NCBI GenBank assembly: GCA_033763555.1
Contig: JANRKK010000038.1
Coordinates: forward strand, 1 to 27,515
Reading direction: 5' to 3'
DNA length: 27,515 bases
Origin: JALYJG01 sp033763555
GTDB lineage: Bacteria > Pseudomonadota > Alphaproteobacteria > UBA9219
A model generated the notes under the pieces. It had not been told where the DNA came from. It saw nothing but the letters and a program-made list of their open reading frames with translations, and made no database searches. This document shows positions 15,430 to 23,819 of this stretch, piece by piece. The stretch's first letter is position 1. Each line of letters begins with the position of its first letter. Made by a program: the position numbers and the translations under genes.

Positions 15430-16197
15430 TCAGACAGCGGCGGTGCGATTGCGGGCGATGTCAAGAAACACCTCTTCCAGATTTTCTCTTCCATAGGTTT
15501 CGAGCAGCTGCTGGGGCGAGCCTTGATTCACAACGCGCCCTTCTTTCATGATGATAACGTCGTCGCACATGCGCTCAACCTCATACATGTTGTGCGAGGC
15601 CATGAAGATCGTCGCCTGCGCTGCCTTGCTGTACTCCATCAACAGCGTACGCACCCAATCCGCCGTGTCGGGGTCGAGCGAGGCTGTCGGTTCGTCCAGT
15701 AACAGAAGACGCGGCTTGTTCAAGAGTGATTTCGCCAGCGTCGCGCGCGTGCGCTGCCCGGCGGAAAGTGTGCCATGATGCCGATCGAGCAGGGCGGTCA
15801 TCTGTAATTGTTCGGCAAGCTCGGCAATGCGTTCTTTCAGACGCGGTACGCCATAAAGATGTCCGTAGACGATCAAATTCTGCCGCACGGTCAATCGGTT
15901 CGGCAGATCGACATAAGGCGATGAGAAATTCAGAAAGGGCGCAATCGCTTTCCGGTTTTTTAGAAGATCGTGGCCGAGCAAGGTAATGCTGCCGGATGTG
16001 GGCTGTAGCAGGCCAAGCAGCATGGCCATGGTCGTGCTTTTGCCTGCGCCGTTGCCGCCCAGTAGTCCCGTTATGGTTCCCGTTCTTACACCTAAATTGA
16101 GGGAATCGACGGCTTTGACCTCATCAAAAGCCTTGGATAGCCCATCGGTCTGTATGGCAAGGGGACTGCCGGAGTTATGGGATTCATCAGGTTTCAT
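15430..16197 (-). CDS. ABC transporter ATP-binding protein
   Basis: A 255-residue ATPase. It has Walker A GGNGAGKST, a Q-loop region LNFSSPYVDLP, the ABC signature as LSAGQRTRATLAKSLL (Ala for the usual Gly), Walker B LLLLDEPTASLDPD, and the switch His in MASHNMYEV. These fit the ABC-2 exporter class. The permease start lies ten bases downstream on the same strand. The gene is divergent from the PAS/HD-GYP-like gene, sharing an intergenic stretch of about 135 bases. Confidence 0.94.
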   Translation of the reverse strand: MKPDESHNSGSPLAIQTDGLSKAFDEVKAVDSLNLGVRTGTITGLLGGNGAGKSTTMAMLLGLLQPTSGSITLLGHDLLKNRKAIAPFLNFSSPYVDLPNRLTVRQNLIVYGHLYGVPRLKERIAELAEQLQMTALLDRHHGTLSAGQRTRATLAKSLLNKPRLLLLDEPTASLDPDTADWVRTLLMEYSKAAQATIFMASHNMYEVERMCDDVIIMKEGRVVNQGSPQQLLETYGRENLEEVFLDIARNRTAAV

Positions 16198-16332
16198 GGG
16201 GGTTATCTAGCAGAAATCCTTGAATTGCTTAAATTTTGTTAAAACTTGCGCCTTAACCTGGGATTTAGAAGTTGGGCTTACCCTTAGGGTTCCCCGGAAA
16301 GCCAGCTGCTTCCACCGACTTTGTCGCCATTC

Positions 16333-17613
16333 ATGACCTCTGTATCCCATCTTCTACCCTCCGGTTTGCGTTACCATCTGAAGTGGAACGTTTTTCTTGC
16401 GCATCTTCTCTGCGCAATGCTGCTGGCCATCAGCTGTTACGGTTTCTGGAAATTCCTGCAAATCCCGACCGCCGAACGCTTGATGGAACGGGAAGAGCTT
16501 TTCTACCTCATCTCACTCGTGATCATTCCACTGGCCTTGTTTGTTTTTCTGTCGGTGACAACGGCGCAGCGGCTTGAGCATCAACGGCTTTCCGCCAGCT
16601 ACCAGTCGCGGCTTGACCATATGCAGGCCCGGCTGAACACGCAGGAAGATTTCATGCATTCGGTGACCGACCGTAATCCGGAATCCATCGTCATTTTCGA
16701 CAAGAACAACCATTACTGGTTCGCCAATCTCAGCGCAGCGAAACGGCTGAGCCAAAACGTCAATGATATGATCGGCAAGCCGACGGCCAAGGTTCTGGGC
16801 TATGAGCAAGCCTACAAAGTAGAAAAGCGCCTCAATGAAGTACGCATGTCCGGCAAGCCGATTGAAACGCTGGAGCAAATCAAGGGCGAGCAGGGACAGA
16901 TCCGCTTCATCCAGACCCATTTTGAAATTGTTGCCCCATTTGGCAATTTCTCTGGCGGCGTCATGGTGCGCGAGGAAGATGTCACGAACCTGATTGTCGA
17001 GCGCGAACGCCGCGAAACCATGCTGCGGCAGGTGATGCGCACCTTGATCGCCGTTGTCGATCGCCGCGATCCTTATGCCGCCGGGCACTCGGCGCGGGTG
17101 GGGCAATTGTCACGCGTTATCGCCGAAGAAATGATGCTGGACGAAAAAGGCATCGAAGCGACGGAAGTGGCGGGTTCGCTGATGAATTTCGGCAAGGTTC
17201 TTGTGCCGCGCGCCATCCTGACCAAGGCAACGGCTTTGACACCTGAAGAACTGCAACGCGTCCGGGAAAGCATTCTGACCTCGGCGGATATTCTTTCGAT
17301 TATCGAATTCAGCGGCCCGGTTGTGCCAACTCTGCGGCAGGTGATGGAACGTTTTGACGGCAGCGGCGTGCCGCAGGGCCTCAAAGGCGACCAGATCCTG
17401 ATGACCGCGCGGATTGTGATGGTGGCCAACGCCTATGTCGCACTGGCCAGTCCGCGTGCCCACCGCCCCAGCCTATCACCCAAGGAAGCCATGGAAAATC
17501 TGATGCGCGATGCAGACAAGCTTTATGACCGCCGCGTGGTTATCGCGCTGGCCAACTGCATCGAAAACCGCGGTGACAAGCTGGAGTGGCTGAGCCCGGC
17601 AAAGACGGCTTAA
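16333..17613 (+). CDS. membrane PAS protein with degenerate HD-GYP domain
   Basis: A 426-residue protein: two membrane spans (about 22–42 and 55–75), a coiled linker, a PAS-like domain (about 110–220, FDKNNHYWFANLSAAKRL), and an HD-GYP-like domain from about 235. HD-GYP enzymes break down cyclic di-GMP, but the catalytic residues are gone. The HSARV His252 remains; the HD pair in LLHDIGK is Asn285-Phe286 in LMNFGKV; the helix His of the EExxxxxxHP block is absent; the HHE segment is VMERFDG; and GYP reads GVP (345–347). The frame is intact, so it is probably a sensor or binding protein without hydrolase activity. ATG 16333 is preferred; a TTG at 16321 in frame is possible. Confidence 0.85.
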   Translation: MTSVSHLLPSGLRYHLKWNVFLAHLLCAMLLAISCYGFWKFLQIPTAERLMEREELFYLISLVIIPLALFVFLSVTTAQRLEHQRLSASYQSRLDHMQARLNTQEDFMHSVTDRNPESIVIFDKNNHYWFANLSAAKRLSQNVNDMIGKPTAKVLGYEQAYKVEKRLNEVRMSGKPIETLEQIKGEQGQIRFIQTHFEIVAPFGNFSGGVMVREEDVTNLIVERERRETMLRQVMRTLIAVVDRRDPYAAGHSARVGQLSRVIAEEMMLDEKGIEATEVAGSLMNFGKVLVPRAILTKATALTPEELQRVRESILTSADILSIIEFSGPVVPTLRQVMERFDGSGVPQGLKGDQILMTARIVMVANAYVALASPRAHRPSLSPKEAMENLMRDADKLYDRRVVIALANCIENRGDKLEWLSPAKTA

Positions 17614-17856
17614 TTATTTTTTGAGAGCAAAAAGAGACAATTTTTGTCTTATGAGTTCTGGCTGATGTGCCGACAGGGCAAAGGTAAATAAACTAAAAAC
17701 CCCTGTAACAGTGCCCGCTATCGGGTGTCCTCCACAAAATGACGCAGCACTGGCACCTCCCAGGCTTGCCGTCAGGGCAATGGCGGCTCTCTCGAAAAAA
17801 ATGTCCCTACGTACTTCAGTCCATGCAGTTGCTTGATTTATTGCTGTCTTGCTCAT
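17614..17856 (-). CDS. small orphan protein with hydrophobic segment
   Basis: An 80-residue protein, MSKTAINQATAW onward, with a hydrophobic small-residue-rich stretch (AAIALTASLGGASAASFCGGH) and a second one (VTGVFSLFTFALSAH); it may be a two-span membrane protein. Start choice: three in-frame ATGs lie within 12 bases (17868, 17862, 17856). The last has GGAG at 17863–17866 six bases upstream, an ideal spacing, so I use 17856. It sits in the place where sucB often follows sucA, and abuts the convergent PAS/HD-GYP-like gene. I do not recognise it. Confidence 0.6.
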   Translation of the reverse strand: MSKTAINQATAWTEVRRDIFFERAAIALTASLGGASAASFCGGHPIAGTVTGVFSLFTFALSAHQPELIRQKLSLFALKK

Positions 17857-17877
17857 TTCCATCTCCATAAAGCTACG

Positions 17878-20748
17878 TTAATTCTCCAGCGCCTTCTCAA
17901 TAAGTTCCATCTGTTCTTTGTTGTGCCGCTTGAGCGAGCCTGTGGCCGTGGCTGCACCTTCGGCGCGTCCGGCATAGACAGGGCGTTTCGCCTTGTGGCC
18001 GATATCCGTCAGCACGCCTTCGATACGGCGGTCGACGAAGGTCCAGCCGCCCATATTCTGCGGCTCTTCCTGGCACCAGATGATGTCGGCTTTGGGATAA
18101 CGGCCCAATTCCTCGCCCAGCAACTTGTCGGGGAAGGGGTAGAATTGTTCCAGCCGTACAATGGCGACATCGGTCATCTTCCGTTCCTCGCGGGCGGCGA
18201 GGAGGTCGTAATAGATCTTACCGCTGCACATAACCACGCGGCGGATTTTTTTGTCATCCGCCATATAGGCCGCATTTTCGCCGATGATGCGGCGGAAGAA
18301 AGTATCCGTCGCCATATCTGTCAATTTGGAAACGCACAGCTTGTGCCGCAGCAGAGATTTCGGCGTCATGATTACTAGCGGCTTGCGGAAATTACGCCGC
18401 ACCTGGCGCCGCAGGATATGAAAATAGTTGGCGGGGGTGGAGCAATTCGCCACTTGCATATTGTTTTCACCGCACATTTGTAGGAAGCGCTCCAATCGCG
18501 CTGAGGAATGCTCAGGCCCCTGGCCTTCATAGCCGTGCGGCAGCAACAGGGTGAAGCCCGACATACGCAGCCATTTGGCTTCCGCCGAGGAGATGAACTG
18601 GTCGATGATCACTTGCGCTGTATTGGCGAAATCGCCGAACTGGCCTTCCCAGCAGACCAGGGCATTCGGTTCGGCCAGCGAAAAGCCATAGTCGAAGCCC
18701 ATCACAGCAGCTTCGGACAGGGGGCTGTCATGCACTTCATAGCTGGCCTGATCGGCGCGCAACCCGTTCAGCGGTACAAAGCGACGCTCATCGGTTTGGT
18801 CGTACAGGACGGAATGGCGTTGCGAGAATGTGCCGCGCCCGCAATCCTGCCCGGACAGGCGCACGGGCGTGCCTTCGACGACCAGTGAACCAAAGGCCAG
18901 AGCTTCTGCTGTGGCCCAGTCGATGCCTTCACCGCTTTCGGCCATTTCGCGCTTGGCTTCCAGCTGCTTGGCGATCTTGGGATTGATGTTGAAACCTTCC
19001 GGCACGCGTGACAAAGCCTTGCCGATGTCGCGCAGCGTATTGATGTCGACCCCGGTATTGCTGCTGCGGTCTTCGCCGGATGCGACCTCCAGCCCCTGCC
19101 AGCGGCCTTCAAGCCAGTCTGCCTTGTTGGGTTTGTACCCGCTGGCCGCCTGAAAATCCTGTTCCAGCTTGGCCATGAAATCGGCATGGACTTTGTCCGT
19201 TTCAGCCTGTGACAACGAGCCTTCGGCGACCAGTTTTTTGGCATAAACCTCGCGCGTTGTCGGCTGTTCCTTGATCTTGCGATACATGATCGGCTGGGTG
19301 AAAGCGGGCTCGTCGCCTTCGTTGTGGCCGTGGCGGCGATAGCAGACCATGTCGATCACGACATCCTTGTGGAATTTCTGGCGGAATTCCGCGGCCAGCT
19401 CGGCCACATAAGTCACGGCCTCGACGTCATCGCCATTCACATGGAAAATCGGCGCCTGGATCATCTTGGCGACATCCGTGCAATAAACACCGGAACGCGC
19501 ATATTGTGGGCCCGTCGTGAAGCCGACCTGATTGTTGATAACAAAATGCAGGGTTCCGCCTGTTTTGTAACCTTTCAATTCTGACAGCATCAGGGTTTCA
19601 GCAACCACGCCTTGTCCGGCAAAAGCCGCATCGCCGTGCAGCAGAAGCGCCATAACCTGGCCTGCCGCCGTATCGCTGACGGTCGTGCCGCCTGCACGTT
19701 GTTGCTGCTTGGCGCGCACGCGGCCGATAACAACCGGATTGACCCATTCCAGATGCGACGGGTTGGCGTTCATAGTCAGATGTACCATCTGTCCGCCGAA
19801 ATCGCGGTCGATGGAGGTGCCAAGGTGATATTTGACGTCGCCTGAACCCTGCACGCTGTCGGGATAGGCATAGGCGCCCTGAAATTCTGCGAACATCGCG
19901 GTAAAGGGTTTGCCAAGAAAGTTAGTCAATACGTTCAGCCGCCCGCGATGCGCCATGCCGATGACGACTTCTTTCAGGCCCAGAGAAGCGCCTTTGGCAA
20001 TGGCGGCATCCAACGCGGGCATCATCGCTTCGCCGCCTTCAAGGCCAAAGCGCTTTACGCCCACAAATTTTGTGGCCAGGAATTTTTCAAAACCCTCGCC
20101 CGCAGTCAGGCGTTCCAGAATGTGATGCTTGGCATCAGTATCATAGCGTGGCGCATTTCCACTTTCCTCGACGCGCTTTTGCAGCCAGGCGGTTTGTTCA
20201 GGGTCCTGGATATGCGCATATTCGATACCAATGCTGCCGCAATAGGTGGCGCGCAGCCGTTCCATAATCTCGCGCAGCGTTGCTTGCTGAAAGCCCAGCG
20301 TGCCATCAACGAAAATCGGTCTGTCGTAATCACCTTCGGTGAAGCCATAGGTCTTGGGGTCAAGCTCGGCGCGGTAAGGCATGGGTGTGAGGCCCAGCGG
20401 ATCAAGGTTCGCCAGCAGATGTCCCCGCATGCGGTAGATGCGGATCAGCCAGATGGCCCGCAAGCTGTCGAGCAGGGCGGTATCGGTGGGTATGCCGCTT
20501 GCGGCGATCTGGCGCGCAGCACTTTGGCTTTCATGGCCGTTTTTCAGGATAACTTTTTCGGTCTTGGCAGGTGACCAGCTGGCCCCACGCATTTCTTCCA
20601 GTACCGAGCGGGCATCGTCATGCAGCCCCTCAAAGAAGCTGCGCCAGCTGGGGTCAACCGCAGCCGGGTTATCGGCATAAAGCCGATACAACTCAGCGAT
20701 AAAATCGCCATTTGCGCTGTAAAGAAAGGAGGTTTGTTCGTTGCTCAA
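17878..20748 (-). CDS. sucA: 2-oxoglutarate dehydrogenase E1 component
   Basis: A 956-residue thiamine-diphosphate enzyme decarboxylating 2-oxoglutarate in the TCA cycle. It starts with SFLYSANGDFIAELYRLY, the E2-binding N-terminal segment, and carries GMAHRGRLNVL, LHGDAAFAGQGVVAET, INNQVGFTT, YRRHGHNEGDEP and SSAEAKWLRMSGF, all typical of OdhA/SucA. Length is within the family range (about 930–990). The E2 gene sucB is not downstream; an 80-residue orphan is. On the upstream side, an oppositely oriented membrane gene separates it from sucD, so sucA probably has its own promoter (see 20790–20818). Confidence 0.97.
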   Translation of the reverse strand: MSNEQTSFLYSANGDFIAELYRLYADNPAAVDPSWRSFFEGLHDDARSVLEEMRGASWSPAKTEKVILKNGHESQSAARQIAASGIPTDTALLDSLRAIWLIRIYRMRGHLLANLDPLGLTPMPYRAELDPKTYGFTEGDYDRPIFVDGTLGFQQATLREIMERLRATYCGSIGIEYAHIQDPEQTAWLQKRVEESGNAPRYDTDAKHHILERLTAGEGFEKFLATKFVGVKRFGLEGGEAMMPALDAAIAKGASLGLKEVVIGMAHRGRLNVLTNFLGKPFTAMFAEFQGAYAYPDSVQGSGDVKYHLGTSIDRDFGGQMVHLTMNANPSHLEWVNPVVIGRVRAKQQQRAGGTTVSDTAAGQVMALLLHGDAAFAGQGVVAETLMLSELKGYKTGGTLHFVINNQVGFTTGPQYARSGVYCTDVAKMIQAPIFHVNGDDVEAVTYVAELAAEFRQKFHKDVVIDMVCYRRHGHNEGDEPAFTQPIMYRKIKEQPTTREVYAKKLVAEGSLSQAETDKVHADFMAKLEQDFQAASGYKPNKADWLEGRWQGLEVASGEDRSSNTGVDINTLRDIGKALSRVPEGFNINPKIAKQLEAKREMAESGEGIDWATAEALAFGSLVVEGTPVRLSGQDCGRGTFSQRHSVLYDQTDERRFVPLNGLRADQASYEVHDSPLSEAAVMGFDYGFSLAEPNALVCWEGQFGDFANTAQVIIDQFISSAEAKWLRMSGFTLLLPHGYEGQGPEHSSARLERFLQMCGENNMQVANCSTPANYFHILRRQVRRNFRKPLVIMTPKSLLRHKLCVSKLTDMATDTFFRRIIGENAAYMADDKKIRRVVMCSGKIYYDLLAAREERKMTDVAIVRLEQFYPFPDKLLGEELGRYPKADIIWCQEEPQNMGGWTFVDRRIEGVLTDIGHKAKRPVYAGRAEGAATATGSLKRHNKEQMELIEKALEN

Positions 20749-20789
20749 AAGAATTTTCCGCGATGTCAGGTTGTTGCAAAAGGGCCTTA

Positions 20790-20818
20790 ACCATAACCAG
20801 TTTTAGACCAATCCGCAA
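20790..20818 (-). promoter_or_regulatory. candidate housekeeping promoter for sucA
   Basis: On the minus strand TTGCGG (20818–20813) and TATGGT (20795–20790) are 17 bases apart, the standard spacing. The -10 lies about 42 bases before the sucA start at 20748. It fits the need for a separate sucA promoter, since the gene upstream runs the other way. Confidence 0.4.
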
Positions 20819-20884
20819 TTCCTTATAGCTTCTTGATGTATGGAAATGATCTTTTTAAACGCATGTTAGCAAGGAGAATTACCC

Positions 20885-21583
20885 GTGTTTAAATGGGCCC
20901 CTCATATGAGCTCTGAAAACTGGGCTGGCGTGGCCGGAGGGCTCAGCAATCTGGTTATATTGACGACAGGGGTAGCTGTCGGCGACATGAAAAGCGTCGC
21001 GGCCATGGCTGTCGACATTGTTTCAAATGTCATTTTCTTTAAGCAGGGAAAAAGCGCCGGAGGCTACTCGCTTGGATGCGTTTTGGGGGCGACCTCGCTT
21101 GGTATTCTGACGTCTTCGGATGCCGTTTCGGGTAATCCGCCCCTCCAATATCTTATGTTCCTTCAAACCGGAATCTGGTCAATGGGTGGGCTTCGTTATC
21201 CGCTTAATCGATATGCCGATTATGTCCGTGTGACACGTCCTAATATGGCAGGACTGCTGGATGGAATAAGCAATTCTGTCAAAGTCGGGGTTTCCACGGG
21301 GTCTCTCCTGTTGCGGCCGCTGCTTATAGCTGCGGCAGGTGTAGGAGATAACAAGCGGATATTGGCCGCGCAATTTCTGGCGGCGGCGGGTGATTTCTTG
21401 CGTGGAAAAATCCGCAGACCTCCGGTGGCTTTAAAGGTCGTGCCAATTCAGGACGTGAGCCATTGCCTGCGTAGAACGGAAGGCAGTGTTATTCGGGACA
21501 GCGTTATGCTGCGGCGTCCGGTTACGCCGCCATTGCCTTTTGCATGGTCGTGCCAAGAGCGGCGGGACTGTCGGCAACCATAA
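20885..21583 (+). CDS. unknown multi-span membrane protein, opposite strand within the suc cluster
   Basis: A 232-residue protein with several hydrophobic stretches (NLVILTTGVAVGDM, SVAAMAVDIVSNVIFF, LGCVLGATSLGIL, LLLRPLLIAAAGV), probably four membrane spans. The GTG start at 20885 is supported by AAGGAG at 20871–20876, eight bases upstream. It lies between sucA and sucD but on the other strand. Its last 62 bases overlap the 3' end of sucD, and the final 20 residues, basic and proline-rich, are simply antisense to sucD; the original protein may have ended earlier. I do not recognise the family. A near-CtrA site (TTAA-N7-TTAG, 20855–20869) is upstream. Confidence 0.6.
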   Translation: MFKWAPHMSSENWAGVAGGLSNLVILTTGVAVGDMKSVAAMAVDIVSNVIFFKQGKSAGGYSLGCVLGATSLGILTSSDAVSGNPPLQYLMFLQTGIWSMGGLRYPLNRYADYVRVTRPNMAGLLDGISNSVKVGVSTGSLLLRPLLIAAAGVGDNKRILAAQFLAAAGDFLRGKIRRPPVALKVVPIQDVSHCLRRTEGSVIRDSVMLRRPVTPPLPFAWSCQERRDCRQP

Positions 21584-22397
21584 TGCCTGCTGCGCGCAGG
21601 GCTTCAATTTTCGCTGCCGCCGTATCGCTGCCGCCCGAAATGATGGCGCCTGCGTGCCCCATGCGGCGGCCCGGGGGTGCCGTAACGCCAGCGATGAACC
21701 CGATCATCGGTTTTTTCTTTTTGGTGTGCTTATAGAACTCCGCCGCATCGGTCTCGGCACTGCCGCCGATTTCACCGATCATGATGATGCCTTGGGTTTC
21801 ATCATCGGCGAGGAACATCTCCAGGCATTCAGTGAAGTTCGTACCGTTGACCGGGTCGCCGCCGATACCGATGCAGGTGGTCTGGCCAAGGCCAGTCGCC
21901 GTGGTCTGCGCCACGGCTTCGTAAGTCAGCGTGCCGGAGCGTGATACGATGGCGATCTTGCCGCGCTTGTGGATGTGGCCGGGCATGATACCGATCTTGC
22001 ACTCGCCGGGCGTGATGACGCCGGGGCAGTTCGGTCCGATCAGGCGGGTTTTGGAGCCCTGCATCGCGCGCTTTACCTTCACCATATCGAGCACCGGAAT
22101 GCCTTCGGTGATGCAGACGATCAGGGGAACTTCGGCTGCAAGCGCTTCAAGAATAGCATCGGCCGCGAAGGGCGGCGGAACATAAATGACGGAGGCGTTG
22201 GCGCCGGTTTTGCTGACAGCCTCGGCAACCGTGTCGAACACAGGCAGGTCGAGATGCGTCGTGCCGCCTTTGCCGGGCGTCACGCCGCCAACCATCTTGG
22301 TGCCATAGGCAATGGCCTGTTCGGAATGGAAGGTGCCCTGCGAGCCGGTGAAGCCCTGGCAGATAACGCGGGTATCTTTGTTGACGAGAACGGACAT
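21522..22397 (-). CDS. sucD: succinyl-CoA synthetase alpha subunit
   Basis: A 291-residue CoA-binding subunit of the enzyme that converts succinyl-CoA to succinate while making ATP or GTP. It has the CoA-site segment VICQGFTGSQGTFHSEQA, the GPNCPGVITPGECKIGIMP block, and the phospho-His248 in GRRMGHAGAIISGG. The start is 11 bases after the sucC stop, with AGGGGAA before the ATG, so it is co-transcribed with sucC. Length is normal. Its 3' end overlaps the opposite-strand membrane gene by 62 bases. Confidence 0.97.
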   Translation of the reverse strand: MSVLVNKDTRVICQGFTGSQGTFHSEQAIAYGTKMVGGVTPGKGGTTHLDLPVFDTVAEAVSKTGANASVIYVPPPFAADAILEALAAEVPLIVCITEGIPVLDMVKVKRAMQGSKTRLIGPNCPGVITPGECKIGIMPGHIHKRGKIAIVSRSGTLTYEAVAQTTATGLGQTTCIGIGGDPVNGTNFTECLEMFLADDETQGIIMIGEIGGSAETDAAEFYKHTKKKKPMIGFIAGVTAPPGRRMGHAGAIISGGSDTAAAKIEALRAAGIMVADSPAALGTTMQKAMAA

Positions 22398-22408
22398 GCT
22401 ATATTCCC

Positions 22409-23596
22409 CTATGCCGCCGCGGTTTTTTTCACGGCACTGACAATTTTTTCGGCTGCATCGGCCAGATTGTCGGCTGACAGGATGGGCAGACCGCTTTCGG
22501 CCAGCATCTTTTTGCCCAGCTCGACATTGGTGCCCTCGAGCCGCACGACCAGGGGCACATGCAGTTTGACTTCGCGTGCCGCGGCGATGATGCCGTCGGC
22601 GATGATGTCGCAGCGCATGATGCCGCCGAAGATATTGACGAGGATGCCCTGCACATTACGGTCGGACAGGATAATCTTGAAAGCCGTCGTAACACGTTCC
22701 TTGGTTGCGCCGCCGCCGACATCGAGGAAGTTTGCGGGCAGTCCGCCATAAAGCTTGATGATGTCCATCGTCGCCATGGCGAGGCCCGCGCCGTTGACCA
22801 TGCAGCCGATATTGCCGTCCAGCTTGACGTAGTTGAGGCTGTGCTTGCCCGCTTCGACTTCGGCGGGGTCTTCTTCCGCCTCGTCGCGCATTTCTTCCAC
22901 ATCCTTGTGACGGAAGAGGGCGTTGTCGTCGAAATTGATCTTGGCGTCGAGGGCGATGACGTCATCCTTGCCGGTGACGACCAGCGGGTTGATCTCCACA
23001 ATCGCGCAGTCGAGATCGATAAAAGCGTTATACATCGCCTGCAGGAAGCTGACGCACTTGTTGATCTGCTTATCCTTAAGGCCGAGGCCGAAGGCAATCT
23101 GCCGCGCATGATAGGGCTGCAGGCCCGTCACAGGGTCGATGGCGACTTTGAGAATTTTTTCCGGCGTCTTGGCGGCAACTTCTTCGATCTCCATGCCGCC
23201 TTCGGTCGAGGCCATGATGGTCACGCGGCTGGTGGCGCGGTCGATCAGCAGGCCGAGATAAAGCTCGCGCTTGATGTCGCAGCCTTCCTCGATATAGACG
23301 CGCTGGACTTTCTGGCCCTGCGGTCCTGTTTGGTGCGTTACCAGATTCATGCCGATCATGCGCTTGGCTTCGGCAGCCACGGCATCCATGGTCTTCACCA
23401 CCTTCACGCCGCCGCCTTTGCCGCGGCCCCCGGCGTGGATTTGTGCTTTAACAACCCAGACGGGCTCCTTCAAATCGAGAACAAGTGCCTTGGCGACATC
23501 CATTGCCTCGTTTGGCGTGAAAGCGACGCCCCCGCGCGGCACATTGACGCCATACTTTTTCAGAAGGCTTTTCGCCTGATATTCGTGAATGTTCAT
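22409..23596 (-). CDS. sucC: succinyl-CoA synthetase beta subunit
   Basis: A 395-residue ATP-grasp subunit, MNIHEYQAKSLLKKYGV onward. It contains VVKAQIHAGGRGKGGGVK, the metal-binding EINPLVV, and the late VNIFGGIMRCDIIADGII and VRLEGTNVELGK signatures of SucC. Length matches the family (about 390–400). It is first in the sucCD transcript. A full TTAA-N7-TTAA site lies 26–40 bases before its start. Confidence 0.97.
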   Translation of the reverse strand: MNIHEYQAKSLLKKYGVNVPRGGVAFTPNEAMDVAKALVLDLKEPVWVVKAQIHAGGRGKGGGVKVVKTMDAVAAEAKRMIGMNLVTHQTGPQGQKVQRVYIEEGCDIKRELYLGLLIDRATSRVTIMASTEGGMEIEEVAAKTPEKILKVAIDPVTGLQPYHARQIAFGLGLKDKQINKCVSFLQAMYNAFIDLDCAIVEINPLVVTGKDDVIALDAKINFDDNALFRHKDVEEMRDEAEEDPAEVEAGKHSLNYVKLDGNIGCMVNGAGLAMATMDIIKLYGGLPANFLDVGGGATKERVTTAFKIILSDRNVQGILVNIFGGIMRCDIIADGIIAAAREVKLHVPLVVRLEGTNVELGKKMLAESGLPILSADNLADAAEKIVSAVKKTAAA

Positions 23597-23621
23597 GGGA
23601 AAGATCTTTAAAGCGAGGAAG

Positions 23622-23636
23622 TTAAGGCAGGATTAA
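23622..23636 (-). promoter_or_regulatory. CtrA-like box upstream of sucC
   Basis: Half sites TTAA at 23622–23625 and 23633–23636 with seven bases between. It is 26 bases before the sucC start. A weak promoter TTGCCG…17…TAATCC on the minus strand would overlap it, in which case bound CtrA would block the -10. The site is also inside the shared region with the plus-strand GT20 gene, so either gene could be the target. Confidence 0.4.
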
Positions 23637-23819
23637 CCTGATTTGCCTTATGCGGCAAGGGGTTCCCTGCTTGGTACAATCCGAACTCAGCACAGGCAAG
23701 AAATCCTGCTTTTAATCAGCCTTTTCTCTCTTGAGGTTACTAAAGGCCAAATTGGATAGTTATTTTTGTTGTTCATCGTGTGATAATCAGCATGTTCTGT
23801 AAGCTCTGTGGGATTTAGA

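Noticed and set aside
15420..15494. Longer permease start overlapping the ABC ATPase
   Set aside because: It would overlap the ATPase by 65 bases and precede the membrane domain with an unrelated leader; ATG 15419 fits the operon better.
16229..16256. TTAA repeats upstream of the PAS/HD-GYP-like gene as CtrA sites
   Set aside because: Spacings are six and ten bases, not seven, so they do not fit the CtrA box.
16280..16290. Inverted repeat ACCCTTAGGGT as an operator
   Set aside because: Only four base pairs per arm with no second copy; it could be chance.
22559..23611. 350-codon open frame on the plus strand opposite sucC
   Set aside because: Shadow of a well-conserved enzyme in a GC-rich frame; no motif or ribosome-binding support.
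23628..23658. Small inverted repeats CAGG-ATTAA-CCTG and TTGCC-TTATGC-GGCAA as regulatory hairpins
   Set aside because: Short arms in an AT-rich gap; no sign of a known element.
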